Assembly: GCF_037976825.1 (NCBI RefSeq) | Contig: NZ_CP150269.1 | Span: 6,799,501-6,863,500, forward strand | Reading direction: 5' to 3' | Source: Paenibacillus sp. FSL K6-1330 | GTDB lineage: Bacteria > Bacillota > Bacilli > Paenibacillales > Paenibacillaceae | DNA: 64,000 bases | Part shown: positions 8,928 through 17,392 of the stretch, one piece after another | How the letters are laid out: every line of letters begins with the position of its first letter | How positions within the stretch are numbered: position 1 is the stretch's first letter | The notes under the pieces: model-generated | Seen by the model: only the letters and a program-made list of their open reading frames with translations | The model's database searches: none | Told to the model about the DNA's origin: nothing | Position numbers and translations under genes: made by a program

Positions 8928-9026
8928 AGTACAGACTCTCCTTTGCAATTTAGCTCTGATTTTGGTTTTGGTTTAGCTTCTACTACACCATTATTCCCAA
9001 AATTAACCTAAGATGTTGCAATTACG
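8928..9026. other. 5' flank of the IS110 transposase gene
   Basis: Short AT-rich spacer between the transposase start and the inverted end of the IS1182-like remnant. It holds the transposase ribosome binding site and a direct TTGCAATT repeat (near 8944 and 9017). Element ends for IS110 are not marked by target duplications, so the exact boundary cannot be set by eye. Confidence 0.3.
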
Positions 9027-9180
9027 GGGAGTCTGTCTCGTTCATGATAACTGTTGCCCCCACATTTCTTGGATTGGTTCTGAGCAAGGACGAAATGTGG
9101 GGGCAAAGGCGAGCGCTGACGCTTGTCCGGAATCGATTCGTCCTCTCCGCTAAGTTGTGCAGATCCCTCACTTTAATTAG

Positions 9181-9600
9181 ACATACGAAAAGAAACTGGA
9201 TTTGGAGGACGACATTCCACCTCATCATCTTGTTCGCATCATGCATGAAGCGGTTAACTGCTTGGATGACCGCATCTTTTCGGCCACCTATCCCGGTGGC
9301 GAACGAGACAGCTACCATCCCAAGATGCTCACCAAAGTCATCATTTACGCCTACACACAGCGAATCTATTTTTCTCGTCAGATCGCCAGCTCCCGGACTT
9401 CCGTACCATCAATCGTTTTCGTTCCTACGTCAAACGGGAACACTATTATTTGTATTTCTGCTTCGAGGACTGACGAAAGTGAGCCTAGGTCGGATGGCTT
9501 TCGCTTGCCCATAATCTACTCAAGCAAGCGACAAAGACCGAAAAGCAAGAAATGGCGGTGCAAGGATAACATCCTGAGCACCGCCATTTCTTCATTTGAC
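9181..9600 (+). pseudogene. Remnant of an IS1182-family transposase
   Basis: One frame (about 9181-9380) reads LDLEDDIPPHHLVRIMHEAV, then SYHPKMLTKVIIYAYTQRIY, the conserved N-terminus of IS1182 transposases. The match then jumps frame to QLPDFRTINRFRSYVKREH, the next conserved block; roughly 15 family residues between the blocks are missing. After two stops a C-terminal block GWLSLAHNLLKQA appears with most of the catalytic middle lost. It carries several stops and frameshifts and cannot encode a functional enzyme. Confidence 0.75.
9547..9592 (+). terminator. Perfect 15-bp hairpin at the end of the IS1182 remnant
   Basis: AAGAAATGGCGGTGC (9547-9561) and its exact complement (9578-9592) around a 16-nt loop. 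It lies at the end of the transposase remnant, where such elements carry a terminator. The tail TCATTTGACACATTTTTTA is moderately T-rich. Confidence 0.5.
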
Positions 9601-9668
9601 ACATTTTTTATCTGACGAACCGCCCGTCAAGTGAGCAAACCTACTTATGGGACAGCTCCTTTCAGTAT

Positions 9669-10991
9669 TTATGATGAATGGAACCCGGCTTCTTCGGAGC
9701 CGCCGGTCGTCTTACTACCGGAAGAACCCCGCTTGCTGCGAATATGAAGTTTATTCGCCAGCAGGGTGATCAAGCTTACCGGCTTCAACCCGACCGCTAT
9801 GCCATCCCTCGGGTCGGGGGCAACGATAGCTCCCAATTGATGATGATCCCCCGCGTAGATTGCACGCTGCAGGAATTTACTCTCCCCCTGATGGTTCTGA
9901 ACCTCCAGCTTACAGAAGGCCGAATTCTGACGAAGCGCGCTATGCAGCTGTTCCTTACTGTGAATCAGTTTACCGTTCACCTTCAGGATCGTCTCTCCTG
10001 CCAGAATGCCAAGTTCGCTTGCCGGACTATTCGGAAGCACTGCGAGAACGCGTAGTCCACGAATCGGATGCACAAAGATCGGACTGCGCTGCTGTTCTTC
10101 ATAACGGCTGTACCACACCAAGCCCTCATGCAGCAGTAATGCCGCTAATGCAGCCACGATCGTGAGTGGTGTCCACCACTCGGCCAACAGGCTCAATGCC
10201 AGCACAATGGCTCCGTAAAATATGAGCCGCTTCGATGTGATGCTTGCCTTCTCCTGCGGGAGCATGCTCTGCGTCATTTCCCCGAAGCCAATCACGACCG
10301 GGAGTGCCATCATGGTAAAGCCTGTACTCCAGGCATCACCACCGAAGAATGGCGTCCATGGCAGCACGCTTCCTCCGCTTACCGCCGGAACAAGCAAGAA
10401 CAAGGGCAAGGGCCAGAAGCTCTGCATGTGATAACCGCCTACGAGCTTGCCACGCTTACCCTCAAGAAACAGCGGTGTAGCAAAACCCGAACCCTGTATC
10501 CTGACAAGCAAGGCTTCTGCAAAATGCAGAACGGCGGATAAAGCCAGCAGCGCAGGAATGTCCAATCCATGGATCGTTGTCGTTATGTGACTGACCCAGC
10601 CATCCGGCTGCCAATTCGGAAACCAGCCTAATCCAAACTGAATGATCCCGAGAAGACCGATGGAATAGGCAAAGCATAAGTACCGGATATGAAACAGCAT
10701 CAGGATCAGGGAAGTCACCCATATGCATATGATGGCTTCCAGGCTTAAGGATATTCCCAGGAAGGCTACTACGATGGACACGCCGATTCCTGCCAGCAGC
10801 CCGCCCAGAAACGTTCGCCATGTCTGCAATCCCCAGGAATGCAGCTTCACATGGAACAACTTACGCTCCACCAACACCTGCCTTCGGTAGAACAGCATGA
10901 CAAACAAAATCGAAATATAATAAAAGGGCTGCGTCAGCAGTTGTATGCCTGCATCTATCCCATACATCAGCAGTTGTTTCAATGTCTCCAA
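9669..10991 (-). CDS. minJ: MinJ-like polytopic PDZ-domain protein
   Basis: Membrane protein of 440 aa with about eight hydrophobic segments spread over residues 15-310, then a PDZ domain (about 320-400: GLRVLAVLPNSPASELGILAGETILKVNGK) and a basic, Ser/Gly-rich tail. In B. subtilis MinJ has this plan, links DivIVA to MinD at the cell poles and division sites, and lies next to ctpB, as here. The identification rests on architecture plus synteny; sequence identity to MinJ was not measured. The TTG start at 10991 follows AAAGGAG with 12-nt spacing, and an ATG eight codons in is an alternative. The gene follows the ctpB-like protease on the same strand. Confidence 0.65.
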   Translation of the reverse strand: METLKQLLMYGIDAGIQLLTQPFYYISILFVMLFYRRQVLVERKLFHVKLHSWGLQTWRTFLGGLLAGIGVSIVVAFLGISLSLEAIICIWVTSLILMLFHIRYLCFAYSIGLLGIIQFGLGWFPNWQPDGWVSHITTTIHGLDIPALLALSAVLHFAEALLVRIQGSGFATPLFLEGKRGKLVGGYHMQSFWPLPLFLLVPAVSGGSVLPWTPFFGGDAWSTGFTMMALPVVIGFGEMTQSMLPQEKASITSKRLIFYGAIVLALSLLAEWWTPLTIVAALAALLLHEGLVWYSRYEEQQRSPIFVHPIRGLRVLAVLPNSPASELGILAGETILKVNGKLIHSKEQLHSALRQNSAFCKLEVQNHQGESKFLQRAIYAGDHHQLGAIVAPDPRDGIAVGLKPVSLITLLANKLHIRSKRGSSGSKTTGGSEEAGFHSS

Positions 10992-11084
10992 CAGCTTGCC
11001 ACGCTCCTTTCAGCTTCAAGATGCTTCGAAATTTATACTTTCAGATATCTTAAAAGAAAAAAAGAAGGCTAACGTTCAGCCTTC

Positions 11085-12581
11085 TTACTTGTTCGACGCC
11101 TTGGCGGCGATTTCCTTCCGGACCTCAGCAATTCCGCGATTCATTTGATTATCCTCTTTCGGATCCTGAATCTTCTCAATCAATGCGGCTTCCAATGCCT
11201 CGGCTGTAGCGCCGTTAAGGATACCGTCCGCTTTCAGCTTGTGCTTGCTCTGGAAACTCTTAACGGCCTTCTCTGTATTCCGGTCGAAATAGCCATCCGT
11301 ACGCCCGATCTTATAACCAACCGCTTCAAGCATGATCTGTGCATTCTTCACGTCCGTGCTATTCGTGTCGTACGTATAAGTTTTCTTCTTATCGATCGGT
11401 GCAACGGTAAAGTATTCTGGCTGTGACACCTGAATATCCGGCTCAATTCCCTTCTCATGGATCCAGGTACCGTTTGGCGTCAACCACTTGGCAATCGTTA
11501 CTTTCAGCAGGCTTCCATCGCCAAACTGCTTATCAAAGCTCGTTTGCACGGTACCTTTTCCGAAGGAATGCTCTCCCATCAAGGTAGCTCCTGCCGATTG
11601 CTGCAGTGCGCCTGCCAAAATTTCGGAAGCGCTGGCGCTGCCCTTGTTCATCAGCACCGTTATCGGATAAGATTTCGCCTCACCGCCCGAAGGATGCTTC
11701 TCCCGCTTCTTATTCTTATCCTCTACCTGAACGATCAACTCGCCTTTAGGTACGAACTGCTCTGCAATGTCGATGACAACGGACAGCACGCCGCCTGGAT
11801 TGTTCCGGACGTCGATCAGCAGTCCCTTCATGCCTTGGCTTTCCAGTTTCTTGAGTTCTTCCTTAAAGCGTTCGCCTGTATTCAGCGAGAATTGGGAGAT
11901 CTCAATAACACCGATTCCGCCCTTCTCCATCCGTGCCGACACGGTTTCCAGATCGACGTCATCACGAACGATAACATACTCGACAGGCTGCTCAGAGCCT
12001 GCACGCTTAATCTGAAGGACGGCCTTGGAACCTTTCGGACCGCGAATCTTGTTGACTGCCGCGTTCAACTCCAGACCCTGCAAAGATTCCCCATTAACTG
12101 AGAGGATGGTATCCTTTGCCCGGATCCCGGCTTTATCCGCAGGAGATCCCTTGATCGGGGATACAACAACGACACTGCCATCTACAGAGGATACCTCCGC
12201 ACCAATCCCTGAGAAGGAGCCCTCAATGCTCTCTTCAAACTGGGCTGCCGTTTCTTTTCCCATATAGTTGGAATATGGATCTTCCAGCGCTTCCATCATC
12301 CCGTTGATGGCGCCGTCGATCAGTTTCGACCGATCGATATCCTTGTAATAATTGCTTTCGATGAGGTCAATCGCTGTCCCCAGTTTTTTCGCTTCAGACT
12401 GCTCCAGTCCATTCCTGTTTGCTATACTGGCCAGCAGCCCCTCACCGTCTCCGGTCTGGCTAGGAGCGGGCAGCTGGGTCAAAGCCATCGTTAACAGCAC
12501 GCCGCACAGCATGGCAGCTATGACCAGAAAGACAGCCGTTCGTTTTTTCAGCAAGTACTTCACCGCCTTTGTACGTTTCAA
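11085..12581 (-). CDS. ctpB: S41 C-terminal processing peptidase, CtpB type, with a peptidoglycan-binding domain
   Basis: Secreted, membrane-anchored serine protease of 498 aa. An N-terminal transmembrane segment (16-36) precedes a PDZ domain (about 122-205, FSGIGAEV..KAGIRAKDTILSVNG). The S41 catalytic core has the serine motif NKGSASASE (312-320) and the catalytic lysine K342 (SFGKGTVQT). A PG_binding_1 domain follows (about 410-465, NAQIMLEAVGYKIGRTDGYF). In B. subtilis CtpB cleaves SpoIVFA during sporulation; vegetative roles exist for other CtpA-type members. The TTG start at 12581 has no clear binding site, so the true N-terminus may lie a few codons inside. Flanked by minJ-like and M23 genes on the same strand. 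Confidence 0.88.
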   Translation of the reverse strand: MKRTKAVKYLLKKRTAVFLVIAAMLCGVLLTMALTQLPAPSQTGDGEGLLASIANRNGLEQSEAKKLGTAIDLIESNYYKDIDRSKLIDGAINGMMEALEDPYSNYMGKETAAQFEESIEGSFSGIGAEVSSVDGSVVVVSPIKGSPADKAGIRAKDTILSVNGESLQGLELNAAVNKIRGPKGSKAVLQIKRAGSEQPVEYVIVRDDVDLETVSARMEKGGIGVIEISQFSLNTGERFKEELKKLESQGMKGLLIDVRNNPGGVLSVVIDIAEQFVPKGELIVQVEDKNKKREKHPSGGEAKSYPITVLMNKGSASASEILAGALQQSAGATLMGEHSFGKGTVQTSFDKQFGDGSLLKVTIAKWLTPNGTWIHEKGIEPDIQVSQPEYFTVAPIDKKKTYTYDTNSTDVKNAQIMLEAVGYKIGRTDGYFDRNTEKAVKSFQSKHKLKADGILNGATAEALEAALIEKIQDPKEDNQMNRGIAEVRKEIAAKASNK

Positions 12582-12683
12582 CTGCTACACATGGGGAATC
12601 CCGTCCACCTAGTATATGATTGGCTTGCCGGGAATATTTATACAGCGGTCTGAAGGTTATATGGTATAAGTCCTAAAAGTTTG

Positions 12684-13952
12684 TTACAGATAAGGCGAAG
12701 GATTGACCGGCGATCCATTGATCCGAACCTCAAAATGAAGATGCGGTCCTGTGCTCTGACCCGTGGAACCCACTTCGGCAATCTTCTGCCCTCTAGACAC
12801 CTTGTCGCCTTCGCTGACTTTAATCCCGCCATTGCGGATATGTCCATACAAGGTCCATACGCCGCCCCCATGATCAACAATAACACAGTTTCCGTAACCG
12901 CTCCACCACTCGGCCAATATGACCGTGCCGCTCTCAGCTGCCCGGATCTCAGTCCCCTGTGGTACCGCGAAATCCTGGCCTGTATGCATCTTGCCAGCCT
13001 GGCCCGTTACCGGATGAACTCGAGGCCCATAACCCGATGAAAGTCTGGCACCGGAAACTGGGATCGCGAATGGTCCGCCGTTACCTGTGTATCCGCCGCC
13101 ACCTTTACTTCCACCGAGGGTGGTCGCCTTGGCTCTTTTCGCCGCAGCCGCTTTGGCAGCCGCTGCTTTACGGGCAGCTTCCTCAGCCGCAAGCTTATTC
13201 TTTTCCTTCTGCAGATCCGAACGTTTGCTTGCTAAGGCAACCAACATTTTATCCTGCTCTTCGGTCAAGATTTCCGCATCTTCGATATCCTGATCATACT
13301 GGGCCAGTAGTACGCGCTTCTCCTGTTCCTTCTCGTTCAGGATACTCTTGCGGTCCTCCATTTGGCCATACAGGTCCTTGGCGGTTGCATACTGTCCTTC
13401 AAGCTCCTTCTTCTTGTCGATGACAAGCAGCTTGTCCTGCTTATGCTCCACCAGCAAATCCTGGTCCTGGTTAACGATCGTCTTCAAAGAATCCGCACGC
13501 TCAATAAAATCGCTGAAGCTGGTCGAGGAGAGCAGCACATCCAAATAAGATACTTGCCCATCCATATAGATGAGGCGAATCCGGGATTCCAACAGCTTCT
13601 CACGGGAGGCGATACGCTCCTCCGCCGCTTCAAGTTCTTTGGTTGTTTTTCTCAGCAGATCCTCTGTCTCCTCGATCTTCATGGAGATTTTGGTCAATTC
13701 ATTGCTGACGATGCTGATCTGCTCCATCACATATTTCAAATTCTTCGTTGTTTTTTTCTTGTAATGCTGAGCTTCTTGTTTATTTTCCGCTGCTTTGTTC
13801 TTCTGTGCCCGTGCTTTCTTGACCTGCTCCTGAAGCACGCTCAGCTCTCGATCTACATCGGCTGAAGTCTTCTTCTCGGCTTGTCCGACGGTCGGTTGGA
13901 TCATAACAGTGGCCAGTAATAAGGCTGCTACTCCTGCGGCGATTTTCTTCAA
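12684..13952 (-). CDS. Secreted coiled-coil M23 murein endopeptidase, EnvC-like, next to FtsEX
   Basis: Exported protein of 422 aa. The signal peptide (1-25, ending VGQA) is followed by long coiled coils (about 30-275) and a C-terminal LytM/M23 zinc peptidase domain (about 300-420). Zinc ligands look intact: H323 and D327 in MHTGQDF, and H404/H406 in GPHLHFE. In E. coli EnvC the LytM site is degenerate and only activates amidases, so this one may cut peptide cross-bridges itself. Lies 27 nt downstream of ftsX on the same strand, so it is a strong candidate for the hydrolase gated by FtsEX. In B. subtilis that partner is CwlO, an NlpC/P60 enzyme. An Ala/Lys-rich linker lies at about 258-275. 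Confidence 0.9.
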   Translation of the reverse strand: MKKIAAGVAALLLATVMIQPTVGQAEKKTSADVDRELSVLQEQVKKARAQKNKAAENKQEAQHYKKKTTKNLKYVMEQISIVSNELTKISMKIEETEDLLRKTTKELEAAEERIASREKLLESRIRLIYMDGQVSYLDVLLSSTSFSDFIERADSLKTIVNQDQDLLVEHKQDKLLVIDKKKELEGQYATAKDLYGQMEDRKSILNEKEQEKRVLLAQYDQDIEDAEILTEEQDKMLVALASKRSDLQKEKNKLAAEEAARKAAAAKAAAAKRAKATTLGGSKGGGGYTGNGGPFAIPVSGARLSSGYGPRVHPVTGQAGKMHTGQDFAVPQGTEIRAAESGTVILAEWWSGYGNCVIVDHGGGVWTLYGHIRNGGIKVSEGDKVSRGQKIAEVGSTGQSTGPHLHFEVRINGSPVNPSPYL

Positions 13953-13979
13953 GTTTCGCTCCCCATCCTTTACCTTGTT

Positions 13980-14888
13980 TTATACTTTCAAAAATTTACG
14001 TATCGACATGGTGCTGCCCCAGATGCCAATGACCATTCCCAGCCCAACGATAATGATGCCGAGCTGCAGCCACAAATCTCCCAGCGGGATTAAGCTCTTT
14101 GCCAGCGTCAGATCGGTTTGCGACGCAGCGTACAGACGATTGTAGCCTACAAACAACAGCGTGACCGTCACAATGGAGCCCATCAGGCCGATCATGGCAC
14201 CTTCCACGAAAAACGGCCAGCGAATGAAGTTGTTGGTCGCGCCGACAAGCTTCATAATGCCGATCTCGCGGCGACGGGCCAAAATAGTAACTCGAATGGT
14301 GTTCGAGATCAGGAACATAGACATCAAACCGAGTCCCGCTACGAAAATAAAGCCGATATTCCGCACCGTCTTCGTAATCTTGAACAGAGTTTCGACCGTG
14401 CCTTCCCCATACTTGACTCGCAGGATCGGCTCCTCCGTATACTTCTGGTTCAGAGCGGTAATCTTGTCGGCAACAAAACCGACCGTGGTCGGTTCAATAA
14501 CGGAAACCTCGAATGCATCAGGAAGCGGATTCTGGTCCGCCTCGCTGAAGCCTTCCACCCATTCGGAGCCCAGGCTTTCTTCAAGCTCCTTCATGCCCTC
14601 TTCCTTGGACACGAACTTGATGCCGCCGACCTCCGGCATTGCCTCGATTTCACTCTTGATGGTTTCGCGCAGCTTCTTATCCACATTGAGATTTAAGTAC
14701 GTATTGATTTGCACATTGCTATCTGCTTTATCGGCTAAAGCGTTAACATTCATGACTAATAGCATGAAAACGCCCAGTATAAACAAAGACACTACGATGG
14801 AAGTAACCGATGCCACCGACATCCATCCATTCCGGAAAACGCTCTTCGCCCCTTCCCGCAAGTGCCGCAAGAAGGTTCTAAAATTCAT
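13980..14888 (-). CDS. ftsX: Cell division ABC transporter permease-like protein FtsX
   Basis: Membrane subunit of the FtsEX complex, 302 aa. An N-terminal cytoplasmic stretch and one helix (about 20-45) precede a large extracellular loop (about 50-160) that in other bacteria binds the cell-wall hydrolase. Three C-terminal helices follow (about 175-200, 230-250, 270-295). The start at 14888 ([13 protein letters not shown]) has GAGAGGAGATT before it; a longer in-frame ATG at 14942 lies deep inside ftsE. The gene overlaps the ftsE stop by 11 nt, the usual coupled arrangement. FtsX is not thought to transport; it transmits ATPase movement to the hydrolase. Confidence 0.95.
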   Translation of the reverse strand: MNFRTFLRHLREGAKSVFRNGWMSVASVTSIVVSLFILGVFMLLVMNVNALADKADSNVQINTYLNLNVDKKLRETIKSEIEAMPEVGGIKFVSKEEGMKELEESLGSEWVEGFSEADQNPLPDAFEVSVIEPTTVGFVADKITALNQKYTEEPILRVKYGEGTVETLFKITKTVRNIGFIFVAGLGLMSMFLISNTIRVTILARRREIGIMKLVGATNNFIRWPFFVEGAMIGLMGSIVTVTLLFVGYNRLYAASQTDLTLAKSLIPLGDLWLQLGIIIVGLGMVIGIWGSTMSIRKFLKV

Positions 14889-15564
14889 ACCCGTAATCTC
14901 CTCTCTGCTGGTCACGGACGATCTGTCCATGCTCAATCGCAAGAACGCGTTTACGCATGGTGTTCACGATATCCCTGTTGTGGGTAGCCATTACGATGGT
15001 GGTTCCCCTGAAATTGATTTCATCCAGCAGCTGCATGATGCCCCACGAGGTTTCCGGATCCAGGTTACCTGTAGGCTCGTCCGCAATAATGACGGAGGGG
15101 TTATTCACAATCGCTCTGGCGATTGCGATCCGCTGCTGCTCACCCCCGGAGAGTTGGGAAGGTTCGCGGTTCGCCTTGGCTCTCAGGCCCACAAGCTCCA
15201 GCACCTCCATGACCCGTCTCTTGATGAGACGCTGCGGCGCTTCAATAACCTCCATGGCAAAAGCTACATTTTCGTAAGCAGTCAGCTTGGGCAGCAGACG
15301 ATAGTCCTGAAAAATAACCCCGATATTTCGGCGAACATAGGGAATTTTGCGCTGCTTCAGCTTCCCGATATTAAATCCATTAACAGAAATTTGCCCCTTC
15401 GTAGGCACTTCTTCTCTATAGATAAGTTTCATAAACGTCGATTTGCCAGCACCTGACGGTCCGACAACATAGACGAATTCATTTCGATTGATTTTGACGG
15501 AAACTCCTTGAAGCGCATGAGCGCCGTTCGGATAAGTCTTCCATACGTCCTGCATTTCGATCAC
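14878..15564 (-). CDS. ftsE: Cell division ATP-binding protein FtsE
   Basis: ATPase of 228 aa from a GTG start at 15564, the length of B. subtilis FtsE, whose N-terminus (MIEM..) matches [14 protein letters not shown]. Walker [10 protein letters not shown], signature LSGGEQQR, Walker [13 protein letters not shown] and H-loop ATHNRD are all present. GGGAAG lies 7 nt before the GTG. The earlier in-frame TTG at 15579 sits directly against its own AAGGA and is less likely. It works with FtsX at the septum and sidewall to switch on cell-wall hydrolases. First gene of the ftsE-ftsX-M23-ctpB-minJ run. Confidence 0.95.
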   Translation of the reverse strand: MIEMQDVWKTYPNGAHALQGVSVKINRNEFVYVVGPSGAGKSTFMKLIYREEVPTKGQISVNGFNIGKLKQRKIPYVRRNIGVIFQDYRLLPKLTAYENVAFAMEVIEAPQRLIKRRVMEVLELVGLRAKANREPSQLSGGEQQRIAIARAIVNNPSVIIADEPTGNLDPETSWGIMQLLDEINFRGTTIVMATHNRDIVNTMRKRVLAIEHGQIVRDQQRGDYGYEF

Positions 15565-15592
15565 TTCATCACTTCCCAATCCTTAATTAGCC

Positions 15593-15598
15593 ATTATA
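15593..15598 (-). promoter_or_regulatory. -10 element candidate for ftsE
   Basis: TATAAT on the minus strand 29 nt before the ftsE start. There is no good -35 at 17-18 nt, so this is a partial call only. Confidence 0.35.
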
Positions 15599-15661
15599 CT
15601 TTTCGACAGTTTCCATCGAATTCCTTTAAAATCCATGAAAAATCCTCACGACATCGTCTAT

Positions 15662-15678
15662 TGTAACAAATTTGTTAC
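15662..15678 (+). promoter_or_regulatory. WalR-type box in a 16-bp palindrome between ftsE and the VanW gene
   Basis: TGTAAC-AAATT-TGTTAC matches the WalR (YycF) consensus of two TGTWAH direct half-sites spaced by 5 nt. The core GTAACAAATTTGTTAC (15663-15678) is also a perfect palindrome. WalRK controls cell-wall hydrolysis genes in Bacillota, which suits both neighbours. Regulation of either gene is inference. Confidence 0.5.
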
Positions 15679-15770
15679 CTTTTGAGTACCCGAAAGTTTA
15701 AGCCCACCGTGACATATACATGAAAAAGTGCATGAACTGCGGCCAATACGAAGTTAAGAAGGTGGTTCGA

Positions 15771-17207
15771 ATGAAAAAAATTCATCTTGGTCTCATCATT
15801 GTCATCAGTTTCGGTCTTCTCCTCTCCGTCGGCTTCGGTCTATTGACGATGTACGTGAACCAGAAGGAACTCCCGAAGGGGGTCGTTCTCTCCGGTTGGC
15901 AGGTAGGCGGTACACCCGCAGACGAGGTGCTGTCAGAGCTGGATCAACGGCTGCAGGCGATGACAGCATTGAAGGTGGAGCTGCAATCGGACACTCTGAA
16001 AGGGCACACGGAAAGCTTCACTCTCCGGGAAGCCGGAGTTCAATTCAGCGCTGCCGATTTTCGGGAAGCTATCGCCAGGTTGTCCGAAGGATCATTATGG
16101 GATCAGGTTCTTTACCGGCGTAACTTTCAGCTGGAGTGGCATATATCCACGGACTGGGATCGCAATGTGTTAAAAGAGCGGTTGAGCGAAGACTGGCAAA
16201 AGGAACGCTTTGGCGAACCCGTCAATGCGGTGCGGAGCATATCCGAAGATGACGTTGTCCGGTACACCCCGGAGAAAACGGCATACCGCATCGATTGGCC
16301 GGCATTCTATGAAGGGTTCGGCGCTGCGCTTCCGAATGAGTCCCACTTCACCGAGCCGAAATTCGATGAGATCATTACGGTCCAACTGCCTGTCATCCGT
16401 CAAAAGCCCCCCGTTACCGTAAAATCGCTGCAGGATGAGGGGATTGAGCGCAAAATCGTCGAATTCTCTACGAGTCTCGGATCCAGCGGGCCTGGACGCG
16501 TTCATAACGTGACTGCCGCTGCCAAAGCCGTAGACGGCATGATTCTGAAGCCCGGCGATGAATTCAATTATGCTCATATTATTGATGCTGCGAAGAAGGA
16601 GTACGGCTTTGAAGAAGCCCCCGTTATCGTGAACGGCAGGCTGGTTCCCGGGATCGGCGGCGGGATCTGCCAGGTATCCAGCACAGTCTATCATGCCGCT
16701 TTGCTCGTCGGGCTGGAAATCACCGAACGGCGCAATCATTCCCTTCCGGTCAGCTACCTGCCCAAGGGGCAGGATGCCACCTTTGCTGAAGGGGTGATCA
16801 ATTTTCGCTTTCGGAACAATACAGGCAAGCATCTGCTTATTTTATCGGAGGTATCGCACGATAATTTAACACTAAAGATGTTCGGCACCTTCCCGGAAAA
16901 TACGGAATATGAGCTTGTGTCCACCACCGTTGAAACCTTGCCGTCACCAGAGAAAATCATTCACAATAACTCGCTTCCTCCAGGACTCAAGCAGGTGGTT
17001 CAGAACGGGAAGCCAGGCTATGTGGTTGAAACCTACCGAGCCAAGAAAGTAAACGGCAAAGTTGTGGAGAAAGTCAAAATATCCAAGGATACCTACCGCC
17101 CCCAGAACAGCATCGTTGCCATTAATCCGACGAACGATGTCCAACTGCCTGAAGCGAATGATACCCCGAAAGAGGAAGTGGTTGAGGACGGTATCAGTGC
17201 CCCGTAA
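15771..17207 (+). CDS. VanW-family protein with a G5-like C-terminal domain
   Basis: Membrane-anchored extracellular protein of 478 aa, resembling B. subtilis YoaR. A short Lys tail and one transmembrane segment (about 5-27) precede a putative peptidoglycan-binding DUF4-like region (about 90-210). The VanW domain (about 250-380) carries GGGICQVSSTVYHAALL and TERRNHSLPVSYLPKG. A G5-like region follows (about 390-460, SPEKIIHN..PGYVVETYR). The start at 15771 (MKKIHLGLII) has AAGGTGG before it; the ATG at 15720 lacks one. VanW proteins occur in vancomycin clusters and elsewhere, and their reaction is unknown. Divergent from ftsE across a WalR-like box, which fits a cell-wall role. A strong terminator follows. 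Confidence 0.87.
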   Translation: MKKIHLGLIIVISFGLLLSVGFGLLTMYVNQKELPKGVVLSGWQVGGTPADEVLSELDQRLQAMTALKVELQSDTLKGHTESFTLREAGVQFSAADFREAIARLSEGSLWDQVLYRRNFQLEWHISTDWDRNVLKERLSEDWQKERFGEPVNAVRSISEDDVVRYTPEKTAYRIDWPAFYEGFGAALPNESHFTEPKFDEIITVQLPVIRQKPPVTVKSLQDEGIERKIVEFSTSLGSSGPGRVHNVTAAAKAVDGMILKPGDEFNYAHIIDAAKKEYGFEEAPVIVNGRLVPGIGGGICQVSSTVYHAALLVGLEITERRNHSLPVSYLPKGQDATFAEGVINFRFRNNTGKHLLILSEVSHDNLTLKMFGTFPENTEYELVSTTVETLPSPEKIIHNNSLPPGLKQVVQNGKPGYVVETYRAKKVNGKVVEKVKISKDTYRPQNSIVAINPTNDVQLPEANDTPKEEVVEDGISAP

Positions 17208-17224
17208 ACCTGAAGACAGCATGG

Positions 17225-17272
17225 AACAGCCCGGATTCGCGATAGAACCGCGAATCCGGGCTGTTTGCCTTG
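17225..17272 (+). terminator. Terminator of the VanW gene
   Basis: Perfect 17-bp stem: 17225-17241 pairs with 17249-17265 around a 7-nt loop; TTTGCCTT follows. Confidence 0.9.
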
Positions 17273-17278
17273 CCGTTA

Positions 17279-17381
17279 TTTCAATGTAATGTATCGCCTT
17301 TATAGCAGCTCTCGTATTCACCAGACGGATATCCTCGCCTTCAATCAGCTCGGCATTCAGATGTCCCATCCGGAAGGGCAT
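17279..17381 (-). pseudogene. Possible fragment of a second bactofilin-like gene
   Basis: Right after the bactofilin stop, AAGGATAACAACG leads into ATG (17381), reading MPFRMGHLNAELIEGEDIRL and then VNTRAAI. This resembles the C-terminal repeat of the upstream gene (LEARIIEGDVLDLEYVEA). The frame then runs into the VanW terminator and antisense of the VanW gene, with no family-like residues. It is therefore either a truncated tail of a tandem paralogue or chance. B. subtilis has two adjacent bactofilins (yhbE/yhbF), which makes the remnant idea reasonable. Confidence 0.35.
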
Positions 17382-17392
17382 CGTTGTTATCC

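Larger units (their letters stand above)
9027..9660 (+). mobile_element. Decayed, internally deleted IS1182-type insertion sequence
   Basis: The ends look like imperfect inverted repeats: GGGGAGTCTGTCTCG at 9027-9041, and the complement of GGAGCTGTCCCATAAG at about 9644-9660. Between them lie pieces of an IS1182-type transposase plus two perfect 15-bp hairpins (9054-9068/9092-9106 and 9547-9561/9578-9592). At about 630 bp it is far shorter than a full element, which is usually over 1.5 kb. Next to the intact IS110 element, it marks this gap as an insertion hotspot. Confidence 0.65.

Noticed and set aside
14161..15456. A 431-codon plus-strand open frame opposite ftsX and ftsE
   Set aside because: Antisense to two clear genes, no start signal, no recognisable domain.
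16944..17278. Extension of the possible bactofilin fragment into a 145-codon gene
   Set aside because: Beyond 17279 the frame runs through the VanW terminator and is antisense to the VanW gene without family-like residues.
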